DNA of 64,000 nucleotides from Alphaproteobacteria bacterium (GTDB lineage: Bacteria > Pseudomonadota > Alphaproteobacteria > UBA6615). Position 1 is the stretch's first letter. Each line of letters begins with the position of its first letter. This document shows, piece after piece, positions 32,332 through 40,878 of the stretch. The translations under genes were made by a program, and so were the position numbers. The stretch spans positions 1 through 64,000 of the forward strand of contig JAJFJA010000006.1 of NCBI GenBank assembly GCA_021774445.1. Reading direction: 5' to 3'. The notes beneath the pieces are model-generated. The model did no database searches, was not told where the DNA came from, and saw only the letters and a list, made by a program, of their open reading frames with translations.

Positions 32332-32425
32332 ACCGTGGACTGGGGTGCCTGGGCATTTTGCGCGGGCTGAGAGTAAACCCATTGAACCTGAACCGGGTTA
32401 TGCCGGCGGAGGAAGGGATCACGGA
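32332..32425 (+). ncRNA. TPP (thiamin pyrophosphate) riboswitch, THI element
   Basis: The sequence carries the conserved TPP aptamer elements in order: P1 (CCGTG at 32333-32337 pairing CACGG at 32420-32424), GGGGTGCC, GGCTGAGAG, ACCC-TTGAACCTGA, CCGGGTTATGCCGGCG and AAGGGATCA. All invariant parts of the pyrimidine- and pyrophosphate-binding helices are recognisable. Downstream, AGCAGCG (32425-32431) can pair with CGCTGCT (32448-32454), a possible expression platform. TPP binding normally represses the following gene, here a branched-chain-amino-acid-type binding protein starting at 32490. Confidence 0.97.
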
Positions 32426-32489
32426 GCAGCGTCGCCAAACCCGCCTTCGCTGCTGGATCCGCCGCCGGCCATCTCGGATGGAGAGGGCG

Positions 32490-33611
32490 ATGAACCGGAT
32501 CAAGACCAGCCTGACTGCCACTCTGCTTGTTATCGCACCCACCGTCGGTGCCGTCGCCGAGCCGCCGAACATTCCGGTGTTGGTGCCGTTGACCGGATTC
32601 TTGTCCCTCGAGGGCACTAGCCAGCGCAACGGTGCGACACTCGCCCTCGAAGAGGCCACTGCCCGCGGCCTCGACGTGGCATTCGATGTCAGCGACACCG
32701 CAACGGCACCCGAGACCGCGATCAATGCCTTCATCCGCGCCACCGACCAGAACAACGTCGTTGCCATGGTGGCGCCGATGCTCGGCACTCAGATGCTTGC
32801 CCTGCTGCCTCTGGCCGAGGAGTTCAAACTCCCTCTAATCACGGTATCCGGCACCGCCAAGATAACCGAGCTCGGCAATCCCTTTGTCTTTCGCTTTTTC
32901 CCGGGTGACGCCGTCGTCAAGCGCGCCCACGCCCGCTATGCGGTCGAGGAATTGGGTATCAAACGCCCGGCCGTGATCTTCCAGACCACCGCATACGGCC
33001 AGAGTGGCCGCACCCATCTGTCGCAAAATCTCACCGATCTGGGCAGTCCACCGGTCTTCGAGGAAGCCTTGGAGGTGAGTGTCAAAGACATGCTGCCGAC
33101 TCTGACCAAAGCCCGTCAGGCCGGCGCCGACGCCTTGTTGCTGCACCTGCATGCCGGCTCCACCGCGCTGTTGATTCGCCAAGCCGCCGAAATCGGCCTG
33201 GACCTGCCAATCGTCGCCGGCTCGGCCATGCACCAGCCATCCACGGCGGCCCTGTTGGAGCCCCGCGAACTCGCCGGCGTTTGTGCTGAATCCGGGTCAT
33301 CGCCAATTTCCGGCGGCAGTCCCAAGGTCGCCGATTTCGCCGCCCGCTATCAAACGAGATTCGGTTCCCCGCCTGATGCCTTCGCCCTCGGCCAATATGA
33401 CGGCGTCGCCATGGTCCTGGCGGCGATTGAGGCCGGCGCCGACAATGCCGACGCCATTCGCCGATCCTTGTCGGCCAATCCCTATCCCGGTCTGGCCATG
33501 ACCTACCGCTCCGACGGCACCGGCAACATGGCCCATGATGCGGTCATCATCTGCTACAACGGTACGGACCGGATACCTCAGGTCGTGCAACGTTACGAAA
33601 GTCCGCAATAG
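32490..33611 (+). CDS. TPP-riboswitch-controlled ABC transporter solute-binding protein (Peripla_BP_6/LivK type)
   Basis: About 373 residues with a Sec signal peptide (MNRIKTSLTATLLVIAPTVGAVAEP; cleavage near residue 23). The mature part is a type I periplasmic binding protein of the branched-chain amino acid family: IPVLVPLTGFLSLEG, GMVAP-type MVAPMLGTQMLALLPLAEEFKLPLITVSG, and YAVEELGIKRPAVIFQTTAYGQSG. The start at 32490 follows GGAGAGGGCG. It is the first gene behind the TPP riboswitch, and liv-type permease and ATPase genes follow, so the complete transporter is under thiamin control. The ligand is predicted, not shown: thiamin, HMP, thiazole alcohol or a degradation product. Confidence 0.9.
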   Translation: MNRIKTSLTATLLVIAPTVGAVAEPPNIPVLVPLTGFLSLEGTSQRNGATLALEEATARGLDVAFDVSDTATAPETAINAFIRATDQNNVVAMVAPMLGTQMLALLPLAEEFKLPLITVSGTAKITELGNPFVFRFFPGDAVVKRAHARYAVEELGIKRPAVIFQTTAYGQSGRTHLSQNLTDLGSPPVFEEALEVSVKDMLPTLTKARQAGADALLLHLHAGSTALLIRQAAEIGLDLPIVAGSAMHQPSTAALLEPRELAGVCAESGSSPISGGSPKVADFAARYQTRFGSPPDAFALGQYDGVAMVLAAIEAGADNADAIRRSLSANPYPGLAMTYRSDGTGNMAHDAVIICYNGTDRIPQVVQRYESPQ

Positions 33612-33638
33612 CGCCGGCCAGACGGCGGAGCCCGGCCC

Positions 33639-34538
33639 ATGTTGATGGCTCAGCTTTTGCTGAACGGTCTCGCCCTCGGCGCCGCCTACGCCCTTGTGGC
33701 CTTGGGTTTCGTCGTCGTCCTCAACACCACCAGCGCCGTCAATTTCGCCCACGGCGAGGCGGTCATGGTCGGCGGTTTCCTCGCTGTCGCTTTAACCGCG
33801 ATATTGCCGCCGGCCCTCACCGGCAACGCGTTTCTCCTCTTGCCCTTGGTCCTTATCGCCATGGCCGCGTTGGGCTTGCTGCTCTCCTGGGTCGCCTATA
33901 TGCCCTTGCGTCATGAGGCGCCCACGTCGGTGTTCGTCAGCACCATCGCGGTCGGCGTCATTCTCGCCAACGGCGTCAACGCCCTGTTCGGCGCCGCGCC
34001 GCGCACAGTCCCACCCTTGCTTGCCGGCGGCCCGTTCACCCTCGATACCGCCGTGCTGGGGACGTTAACGATCAGCCGCCAATCCGTTGCCATCATTGCC
34101 ACGGCCATCCTGCTCATCGGCGGTCTGACGTTGCTTTTCACCCGCACCCAACTTGGCCGCCGCTTACGCGCCACCGCCCAGGACCCGGAGATGGCCCGAG
34201 CCATCGGCATCAACACCACGGCCATGATCGCCTTGAGTTTCGCCTTGGCCACGGCGTTGGCCGGCGCCGCCGGTCTGTTGCTTGCCAACCAGTTCTTCAT
34301 TAGCCCCAGCGAGGGCGGCACCTTGATGCTGAAGGCCTATATCGCGGTCGTCATCGGCGGCTGGGGTAGCCTCGCGGGGGCCGTCATCGGCGCCATGCTG
34401 ATCGCCATGTTTGAGGTCGTCGCCGCTGTTTGGGTCTCTCATCCCGTCGCCGAGGGCCTGCTCTACGCCACGCTGTTCGCCATCCTGCTCTTGCGGCCCC
34501 GGGGTTTGTTCGGCGAGGCGGCGGGACGCCGCGCCTGA
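33639..34538 (+). CDS. Liv-type ABC permease (LivH-like)
   Basis: A 299-residue inner-membrane permease with eight or so helices. It has the LivH signature pieces: QLLLNGLALGAAYALVALGF, NTTSAVNFAHGEAVMVGGF, and the EAA-like coupling loop QLGRRLRATAQDPEMARAIGIN. It lies 27 bases after the binding-protein gene, with GGAG before the ATG. Its stop overlaps the start of the LivM-LivG fusion (TGATG). It forms the transport channel with the LivM half of the next protein. Confidence 0.92.
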   Translation: MLMAQLLLNGLALGAAYALVALGFVVVLNTTSAVNFAHGEAVMVGGFLAVALTAILPPALTGNAFLLLPLVLIAMAALGLLLSWVAYMPLRHEAPTSVFVSTIAVGVILANGVNALFGAAPRTVPPLLAGGPFTLDTAVLGTLTISRQSVAIIATAILLIGGLTLLFTRTQLGRRLRATAQDPEMARAIGINTTAMIALSFALATALAGAAGLLLANQFFISPSEGGTLMLKAYIAVVIGGWGSLAGAVIGAMLIAMFEVVAAVWVSHPVAEGLLYATLFAILLLRPRGLFGEAAGRRA

Positions 34539-36295
34539 TGGTCGACAAATTGCGCCTTGGCGACCTCAACCGGCTGTTGCTTCTTGCCGCCACCATCGCT
34601 GTGCTCGCCGGCGCCGTTTGGGGGTCGCGCTACGACCAGCGCCTGTTGGCATTGGCCGGCGTCTATGCCCTGCTGGTGCTCGGCTATCAGTTCATCTTTG
34701 GCCATGCCGGCGCCCTCAGTCTCGCCCAAGGCAGTTTTTTCGGCATCGGCGCCTACGTCACGGCAATCCTCGGCACCCAATTCGGCCAGGAATTCACTGT
34801 GACGTTTCCCCTGTCGATCCTCGTGCCATTGCTGCTGGCCGCCCTCGTCGCCGTGCCGATGTTACGGCTGGAGACCCACTATTTCGCCCTCGCCACCCTT
34901 GCCTTCGGTCAAACCGTGTTGCTGATCGCGACCAACGCCGAAGGCCTGACCGGCGGCGCCAACGGTCTCCCCGGCGTCCCGGGCGTCGTCATCGCCGGGC
35001 TGGCCATCGGCCGCGGCACGCCCATGCTGGCCTTCGTCTGGCTTTGGGTGGCCGCCGGCGCCCTGCTGTCCTGGCAACTCACCCGCGGCCTTTACGGTCG
35101 CGGTTTCACCCTTCTCCGCGCCGCCCCCTTGGTCGCCGCCACCCTCGGCATCGATACCGCCGGCCGGCGGTTCACCGCATTTGTCCTCAGCGCCGGTTAT
35201 GCCGGCGCCGCCGGCGCACTCTATGCCCACACCATCCGGATCGTCTCTCCCGAGGCCCTGAGTTTCTCCATCATGGTGATCTGCCTGACCATGACCGTCA
35301 TTGGCGGACGCTTGCAGGTTTCCGGCGCCCTCGTCGGCGCGCTGCTGTTGACCCACTTGCCGGAATGGTTCCGCCCGCTGCAGGAGTATTATCTGGTCGC
35401 CAACGGTGGCGTATTGCTGGCTGCGGTGCTGTTCGCCCCCGTTGGGATCGCCGGCCTCGCCTCCCGTTTCGGATCCCGGCGATCGACCCCAAGCGCCCCA
35501 TTACCGCCAACCAAGCCGGTCACCGCGGCATCTCCCGACGGGGCACGCCTCGAGGTCGCGGGGGTCGGCAAAAGCTATGGCGCGATTATCGCTCTCGACA
35601 ACGTAGATCTGAGCATGGCCGCCGGCGAGGTCGTCGGACTCATCGGCCCGAACGGCTCCGGCAAGACCACGCTGGCAAACCTCATCTCGGGCTTCGACCG
35701 GCCTGACAGCGGCACGCTTGCGCTCGATGGCCACCGTCTCTCTCGGCTGCCGCCTCACCGCATTGCCCGCCTCGGCCTCGCCCGCAGCTTCCAGACGCCG
35801 CTGATGCCCCCGGGTCTGTCCGTACGCGATACTGTCGCCCTGGCCCGCAGCCATATCGAAGGGGCGTCGGCACACCAAGCCTTGACCGATATCAGCCGCA
35901 CCGCCCTGTCTCGTGCTCAAGCCGCCGCCCTGGCGCTGCTCCATCGCCATGACCTCGCGGCTTATTCTGAGCTACCGGCAGACAGCCTGCCCCATGGCGT
36001 GCGCCGCCGCATCGATGTCGCGCGCGCCCTCGCCGCCGAACCACGCCTGGTCATTTTGGATGAACCCGCCGCCGGCCTCACGGAGGCGGAGGCCAAGCAC
36101 ATCGCGACGCTGCTGCGCCAGGCCGCCGACGCCGGCACGGCCTTGCTGATCATCGAGCATGACATGAACTTCCTATTGCCCCTGGCGGATCGCCTCATCT
36201 GCCTCGATCGAGGCCGGATCGTCGCCACCGGCACCCCCGAGTCTGTGGTTAAGCGGCCAGCCATCCGCCAAGCCTATTTTGGTTTGGCGCCGTGA
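34538..36295 (+). CDS. Fused Liv-type permease and ATPase (LivM-LivG)
   Basis: About 585 residues in one frame. Residues 1-320 are a LivM-like permease (VYALLVLGYQFIFGHAGALSLAQGSFFGIGAYV; TLLRAAPLVAATLGIDT coupling loop). A short Pro/Ser linker (about 315-335) leads to an ATPase: Walker A GPNGSGKTTLA, signature-region LPHGVRRRIDVARAL and Walker B LVILDEPAAGLT with EHDM switch. The usual LivG signature (GxQRRLEIARAL) is altered to GVRRRIDVARAL. The start (ATG, 34538) overlaps the LivH stop by one base. M-G fusions are known in the HAAT family. Confidence 0.92.
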   Translation: MVDKLRLGDLNRLLLLAATIAVLAGAVWGSRYDQRLLALAGVYALLVLGYQFIFGHAGALSLAQGSFFGIGAYVTAILGTQFGQEFTVTFPLSILVPLLLAALVAVPMLRLETHYFALATLAFGQTVLLIATNAEGLTGGANGLPGVPGVVIAGLAIGRGTPMLAFVWLWVAAGALLSWQLTRGLYGRGFTLLRAAPLVAATLGIDTAGRRFTAFVLSAGYAGAAGALYAHTIRIVSPEALSFSIMVICLTMTVIGGRLQVSGALVGALLLTHLPEWFRPLQEYYLVANGGVLLAAVLFAPVGIAGLASRFGSRRSTPSAPLPPTKPVTAASPDGARLEVAGVGKSYGAIIALDNVDLSMAAGEVVGLIGPNGSGKTTLANLISGFDRPDSGTLALDGHRLSRLPPHRIARLGLARSFQTPLMPPGLSVRDTVALARSHIEGASAHQALTDISRTALSRAQAAALALLHRHDLAAYSELPADSLPHGVRRRIDVARALAAEPRLVILDEPAAGLTEAEAKHIATLLRQAADAGTALLIIEHDMNFLLPLADRLICLDRGRIVATGTPESVVKRPAIRQAYFGLAP

Positions 36296-37029
36296 CCGCG
36301 CCCTTGCTCGACATTGCCGGCCTCAGCGTGGCCTACGGCGGCGCCCCGGCTGTAACCGACATGACGCTGACGGTCCGACCGGGTGAGATCGTCACCTTGC
36401 TCGGACCCAACGGTGCGGGCAAATCCAGTTTGCTCCGCGCCATCATCGGGCTGATCCCCGCGACGCGCGGCCAAATCACCTTCGCCGGAAAGGATCTGTT
36501 GGCCCTGCCGGCCGAGCGCCGGGCCCGCCGCGGCATCGCCTATGTCCCCGAAGGGCGTCGTGTTTTCCCCGGCCTGTCGGTCGAAGAGAACCTCGCGGTG
36601 GCCTGCCAAACCACCCCCAGCCGGGCCACGCTGGCCCCGGCCTTTGCCGTGTTCCCGCAACTCTCCGAACATCGGCGGCGTGCCGCCTGGCGACTCTCCG
36701 GCGGCCAGCAGCAGATGTTGGCCATCGGCCGCGCTTTGGTCGCTCAGCCGCGTCTGATCCTGCTTGATGAGCCGTCCCTGGGACTGGCCCCCGCCATCGC
36801 CGACCAAGTGTTCGGGGCGCTCGTTGAAATCGCCCGCCAGGGCACCGCGATCCTGCTGGCCGAACAGAGCGCCGCCCGGGCTCTGCGCTGCGCCGAACGC
36901 GGCTATATTCTCCAGCGCGGCCGCATCCTGGTGGCTGGCGACACGGCGGCGCTCCACCGCCACTTGGCTACGGACAGCGCGCTTGCGCCACCCAGTCTCC
37001 CGTCGGACCCTCCTCGGGCCACACCGTAA
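36292..37029 (+). CDS. Liv-type ABC ATPase (LivF-like)
   Basis: A 245-residue ATPase. Walker A is GPNGAGKSSLL, the LivF-typical segment is GIAYVPEGRRVFPGLSVEENLAVA, the signature is LSGGQQQMLAIGRAL, and Walker B is LILLDEPSLGLAP. The GTG start at 36292 overlaps the LivMG stop (GTGA). It completes the two ATP sites with the LivG domain. Its last 62 bases overlap the end of the convergent SH3-domain gene. Confidence 0.92.
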   Translation: MTAPLLDIAGLSVAYGGAPAVTDMTLTVRPGEIVTLLGPNGAGKSSLLRAIIGLIPATRGQITFAGKDLLALPAERRARRGIAYVPEGRRVFPGLSVEENLAVACQTTPSRATLAPAFAVFPQLSEHRRRAAWRLSGGQQQMLAIGRALVAQPRLILLDEPSLGLAPAIADQVFGALVEIARQGTAILLAEQSAARALRCAERGYILQRGRILVAGDTAALHRHLATDSALAPPSLPSDPPRATP

Positions 37030-37549
37030 CCGTCACCGGCCCGTCGAAACCGGCTTGGTCCCGGTAGCCGCAGCCGACCTCCCGGGCGATGGCCTTGGCG
37101 GTTTCCGCATCGGCACCCAGCTCCGGCACCAACACCACAGAAATTCGCCCATCTCCGTCGACCGAGATCTCCCCGAGATCGCCCCGCCCGGCAGCCCAAT
37201 CCAAGAAGGAATTCTCCGCATCACTAAAAGCCGGCGCCATGAAATCCTCCGGCAGCTTGAGGAACGACCGATGCACCCAAGCGTCCGTGTCGCCGTTCAG
37301 CCGAACCCATCGGCCAACCGCGTCCACCGCTTCGATTTTGTCGCCGCGCTTCAGTTTCCCGACAATCTCGTAGTTCTCGCCCGGGCCCTCCCGAACATTG
37401 AGGCTCCGGGCCGAGATTTCCCCGGCCCAGACCCCACGCACCCGGCGCGGCTCCTGGGCCGCGCTCTGTCCGGCCACCGCCGCCAGCACGACCAGCCCCA
37501 GCACCGCGGATAGCACATCACCAAGGCGATTTCGTCGCCGGCTCATCAT
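36968..37549 (-). CDS. Exported bacterial SH3-domain protein
   Basis: A 193-residue protein with an N-terminal signal peptide (VLSAVLGLVVLAAVAGQSAAQ). It is followed by an SH3b domain (ISARSLNVREGPGENYEIVGKLKRGDKIEAVDAVGRWVRLNGDTDAWVHRSFL, about 45-100). The C-terminal 80 residues have no recognised domain. SH3b domains in exported proteins usually bind cell-wall peptides. It overlaps the tail of the LivF-like gene tail-to-tail by 62 bases, so its 3' end must be coding on both strands. Confidence 0.75.
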   Translation of the reverse strand: MMSRRRNRLGDVLSAVLGLVVLAAVAGQSAAQEPRRVRGVWAGEISARSLNVREGPGENYEIVGKLKRGDKIEAVDAVGRWVRLNGDTDAWVHRSFLKLPEDFMAPAFSDAENSFLDWAAGRGDLGEISVDGDGRISVVLVPELGADAETAKAIAREVGCGYRDQAGFDGPVTVTVWPEEGPTGDWVAQARCP

Positions 37550-37660
37550 CCCCTCGCATTCCCAAGTCTCACGCGCCTAGTGTAACGGAGGGAGTCGCCC
37601 TTGTTGATCCCCAGATAGCGTCTTAATCTCCCGCGTCTTACGAACCGGAGCCGATTCACC

Positions 37661-38329
37661 ATGCCTGATGGAGACCTGCAATCACGCGCCGCCCGTACCA
37701 CCGCGCGAATCTTGCTCGAGATCGCCGCCGTCAACTTCCGTCCCGAAGATCCCTACCGCCACACCTCCGGCAAACTGAGCCCGAGTTATATCGATTGCCG
37801 CAAGATCATCGCCTTCCCCCGCGCCCGTACCCGCCTCACCGAACTCGCTGTCGCCCTGCTGGCTGAACGTGTCGGCTATGAGAGCATCGATGCCGTCGCC
37901 GGCGGCGAGACCGCCGGCATCCCCTTCGCCGCCTGGATCGCCGACGCGCTGGCATTACCCATGCTTTACGTCCGCAAGGAGCCGAAGGGTTTCGGCCGCA
38001 TGGCACAGATCGAGGGCGCCATGACCGAGGGTTGCCGCGTCCTGCTGGTCGAGGACCTGGCGACCGACGCCGGCAGTAAGGTCCGTTTTGTTGAGGCCCT
38101 GCGGCGTGCCGGCGCTGTCGTCACCGACATCTATGTCGTTTTTCACTACGGAATTTTCCCGCAAAGCACAAAGATCCTCGCCGATCTTGGTGTCAACCTG
38201 CATGCCCTCGCGACCTGGCGCGATGTCTTAGCCGCGGCCCGCGAGACCGAAGCCTTCCCCGCCGATACCCTGGACCAGGTTCAAACCTATCTCGACGATC
38301 CGGAAGGCTGGTCCAGCGCCCGTATCTGA
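37661..38329 (+). CDS. pyrE: Orotate phosphoribosyltransferase
   Basis: A 222-residue type I phosphoribosyltransferase that converts orotate and PRPP to OMP in pyrimidine synthesis. It shows KLSPSYIDCRKIIAFPRAR, the AVAGGETAGIPFAAWIAD loop, LYVRKEPKGFGRMAQIEG and the PRPP signature VLLVEDLATDAGSKVRF. The longer alphaproteobacterial form is typical. It is a single gene here, not in a pyr operon. Confidence 0.92.
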   Translation: MPDGDLQSRAARTTARILLEIAAVNFRPEDPYRHTSGKLSPSYIDCRKIIAFPRARTRLTELAVALLAERVGYESIDAVAGGETAGIPFAAWIADALALPMLYVRKEPKGFGRMAQIEGAMTEGCRVLLVEDLATDAGSKVRFVEALRRAGAVVTDIYVVFHYGIFPQSTKILADLGVNLHALATWRDVLAAARETEAFPADTLDQVQTYLDDPEGWSSARI

Positions 38330-38332
38330 CCG

Positions 38333-39085
38333 CTACTCAAACCACCCATTCACATCGATGAACGCCCCGGAGATCGTCTTGGCGCGATCGCTCACCAAAA
38401 ACGCGATCGTATCGGCGACCTCCTCCGGTTCGATAAACTGCGAGATAGCCTGCCGTTTCAGCAACCGCCCGGCGGCGTCTTCGCGGTTCAGTCCTTCGGC
38501 CTGCTGGATGCCGTCGATCACCTTTTCGATCCGCGGCCCGCGCACCGCCCCCGGCAACACCGCGTTGGCCCGCACATTGTAGGGCCCCAACTCGTTGGCC
38601 AGGGTCCGGGTCAGACCCAGCACCGCCCATTTCGACGAGGCATAGGGGGATCGGTTCACATAGCCGATGCGCCCGGCGACCGAGGACAAGCTAACGATCA
38701 CCCCTTCCTTGGCCTCGATCATGCTCGGTATGGCCAACTGCGCCGCGCGAAAATGCGACACCAGATTGACCTCCATCACGTCCCGATAGACCTCGACCGG
38801 CGTTTCCCATACCGGCGAGGTCGGCCCGGCGATCCCCACATTGTTGATCAGTGCGAACACTGTGCCCAGCCCGTCGAACAGCGCTTTTATCTGCCCATCT
38901 TCACGGACATCGCAGGTGCGGAACTCGGCGCCAAGACGCGTCGCTTCGCGGCCGCCGGTCTGCTCGTCCATATCCGACATCACCACCCGAAAGCCATCGC
39001 GCACCAAGGCCTCTGCCGTGCGCAGCCCGATGCCCGACGCGCTCGCCGTGACCACCGCAAGCCGACCATTGCCATCCATCGTCAT
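38333..39085 (-). CDS. SDR family oxidoreductase
   Basis: About 250 residues, classical short-chain dehydrogenase/reductase. The nucleotide-binding motif is TASASGIGLRTAEAL (TGxxxGxG with Ser-Ala substitutions), followed by NNVGIAG and the catalytic triad S-Y-K in SLSSVAGRIGYVNRSPYASSKWAVLG. The C-terminus FLVSDRAKTISGAFIDVNGWFE is standard. It starts at 39085 after AAAGGG. It ends 3 bases from the pyrE stop, convergent. Substrate unknown. Confidence 0.88.
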   Translation of the reverse strand: MTMDGNGRLAVVTASASGIGLRTAEALVRDGFRVVMSDMDEQTGGREATRLGAEFRTCDVREDGQIKALFDGLGTVFALINNVGIAGPTSPVWETPVEVYRDVMEVNLVSHFRAAQLAIPSMIEAKEGVIVSLSSVAGRIGYVNRSPYASSKWAVLGLTRTLANELGPYNVRANAVLPGAVRGPRIEKVIDGIQQAEGLNREDAAGRLLKRQAISQFIEPEEVADTIAFLVSDRAKTISGAFIDVNGWFE

Positions 39086-39186
39086 CTCAACCCTTTCTTC
39101 CTCGCCAACTGGTGAACCGGTTGTAAGGCTCCCCATGATATGATCGCAAGCATAGGACCAGGCTGATCAACCATAGAGAGAGTCCG

Positions 39187-40848
39187 ATGCGCCCTATGAG
39201 AACCGCCCTCGCCGCCGCCATTGCCGTGAGCTTGGCGCCCGGCATCACCCTGGCCGCCAACGACGAACTGGTGATCGGCATCGGCCAATATCCCGAAGGT
39301 TTTCATCCCTCGCTGTTTAGCCATGTCGCCCAATCCCTGGTCCTTGGCGCCGTTCGGCGGCCATTCACCGCCTACGACCCCGATTGGAACCTCATCTGCA
39401 TGCTGTGCACCGAACTCCCCAGCCTGGAGAACGGCACCGCCCGCGAATCCACCAACGCCGCCGGCGAGCCGGCCCTCGAAGTCGATTACGCCATCCATCC
39501 CGACGCGACTTGGGGCGACGGCACCCCGATCACCACCAAGGACGTCATGTTCACCTGGCAGGTCGGCCGCACCGAGGCAGCCGGCATCGGCAACCAGGAA
39601 CTCTATCGCAACATCGAGCAGATCGATGTCCACGATGACAAACGCTTCACCCTCCATCTCGACCGCCGCGAATGCTCTTTCGCCGGCCTCGGTGACTTCG
39701 ACCTCTTGCCGGCCCATCTTGAGGCCGACGCTTTCGCCGAACCGCGCGAGTATAAGCAGCGCACCCTCTATGAAACCGATACCACCAACCCCGGTCTGTA
39801 TTTCGGCCCCTATCGCATCACCAGGGTCGAACCCGGCGCCCTGGTCGTGCTCGAACCCAACCCCACCTGGTGGGGCGCCAAGCCGAATTTCGAGCGCGTC
39901 GTCTTCCGCATTATCGAAAACACCGCGGCCCTGGAGGCCAACCTGCTTTCCGGCGAGATCGACTACATTGCCGGCGAGGACGGCATCACCTTGGATCAAG
40001 CCCTCGCTTTCGAGAATCGCCATGGCGACGACTATGACGTCGTCTTCAAGTCGGGTTTGATCTATGAGCATATCGATGTCCGCCAGGACAACCCGATCCT
40101 CAAGGATCTGCGGGTCCGCCAGGCGTTGATGTACGCCACCAACCGCCAAGGCATCAGCGAACGTCTGTTCGAAGGCAAGCAGCCGGTCGCCCATAGCAGC
40201 GTCAATCCGCTGGATTCCGTGCATTTTGACGACGTGCCGAAATACCAGTTCGACCCCGCCCGCGCCGCCGCCCTGCTCGAAGAGGCCGGCTGGACCGAAC
40301 TGCGCGACGGCGTCCGCTACAACGCCGCCGGCGAGCGCCTGACCTTCGAGATCATGACCACCGCCGGCAACCGCATTCGCGAACTGGTCGAGCAGGCGCT
40401 GCAGAGCATGTGGGCCGAGGTCGGCATCGACCTCCGCATCCGCAACCAGCCCCCCCGGGTGCTCTTCGGCCAAACCCTGCGCCAGCGTGAATTCTCCGCC
40501 ACCGCCATGTTCGCTTGGGTCTCCTCGCCCGAGAATATTCCGTGGACGACCTTGCGTTCGGACATGATCCCCACGGAGGCCAACAACTTCTCCGGCCAGA
40601 ATTACACCGGCTACCTGAGTCCGGAAATGGACGACACCATGGAACGTATCCGCGTTGAATGCGCCCCGGAGACCCAACAGGCCCTGTGGCAAGAGATCCA
40701 GACCCGCTACGCCACCGATCTGCCGGCCCTGCCCCTCTACTTCCGCGCCAACGCCTTTGTCATGCCGAAATGGCTGCAGGGCGTGACCCCCACCGGCCAC
40801 CAAAATCCCAGCACCCTTTGGATCGAGAACTGGCAATCGACGGAATAG
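39187..40848 (+). CDS. Family 5 (peptide/nickel/oligosaccharide) ABC solute-binding protein
   Basis: A 553-residue periplasmic protein with a signal peptide (ALAAAIAVSLAPGITLAAND). The SBP_bac_5 fold is shown by ATWGDGTPITTKDVMFTWQVG, the GPYRITRVEPGALVVLEPNPTWWG segment and LKDLRVRQALMYATNRQGI. Ligands in the family include di/oligopeptides, opines and glycosides; specificity unknown. It heads a transcript with two permease genes; no ATPase genes follow. Confidence 0.9.
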   Translation: MRPMRTALAAAIAVSLAPGITLAANDELVIGIGQYPEGFHPSLFSHVAQSLVLGAVRRPFTAYDPDWNLICMLCTELPSLENGTARESTNAAGEPALEVDYAIHPDATWGDGTPITTKDVMFTWQVGRTEAAGIGNQELYRNIEQIDVHDDKRFTLHLDRRECSFAGLGDFDLLPAHLEADAFAEPREYKQRTLYETDTTNPGLYFGPYRITRVEPGALVVLEPNPTWWGAKPNFERVVFRIIENTAALEANLLSGEIDYIAGEDGITLDQALAFENRHGDDYDVVFKSGLIYEHIDVRQDNPILKDLRVRQALMYATNRQGISERLFEGKQPVAHSSVNPLDSVHFDDVPKYQFDPARAAALLEEAGWTELRDGVRYNAAGERLTFEIMTTAGNRIRELVEQALQSMWAEVGIDLRIRNQPPRVLFGQTLRQREFSATAMFAWVSSPENIPWTTLRSDMIPTEANNFSGQNYTGYLSPEMDDTMERIRVECAPETQQALWQEIQTRYATDLPALPLYFRANAFVMPKWLQGVTPTGHQNPSTLWIENWQSTE

Positions 40849-40878
40849 CCGGCTGACCCGGACGGTCGGGCGACACCG

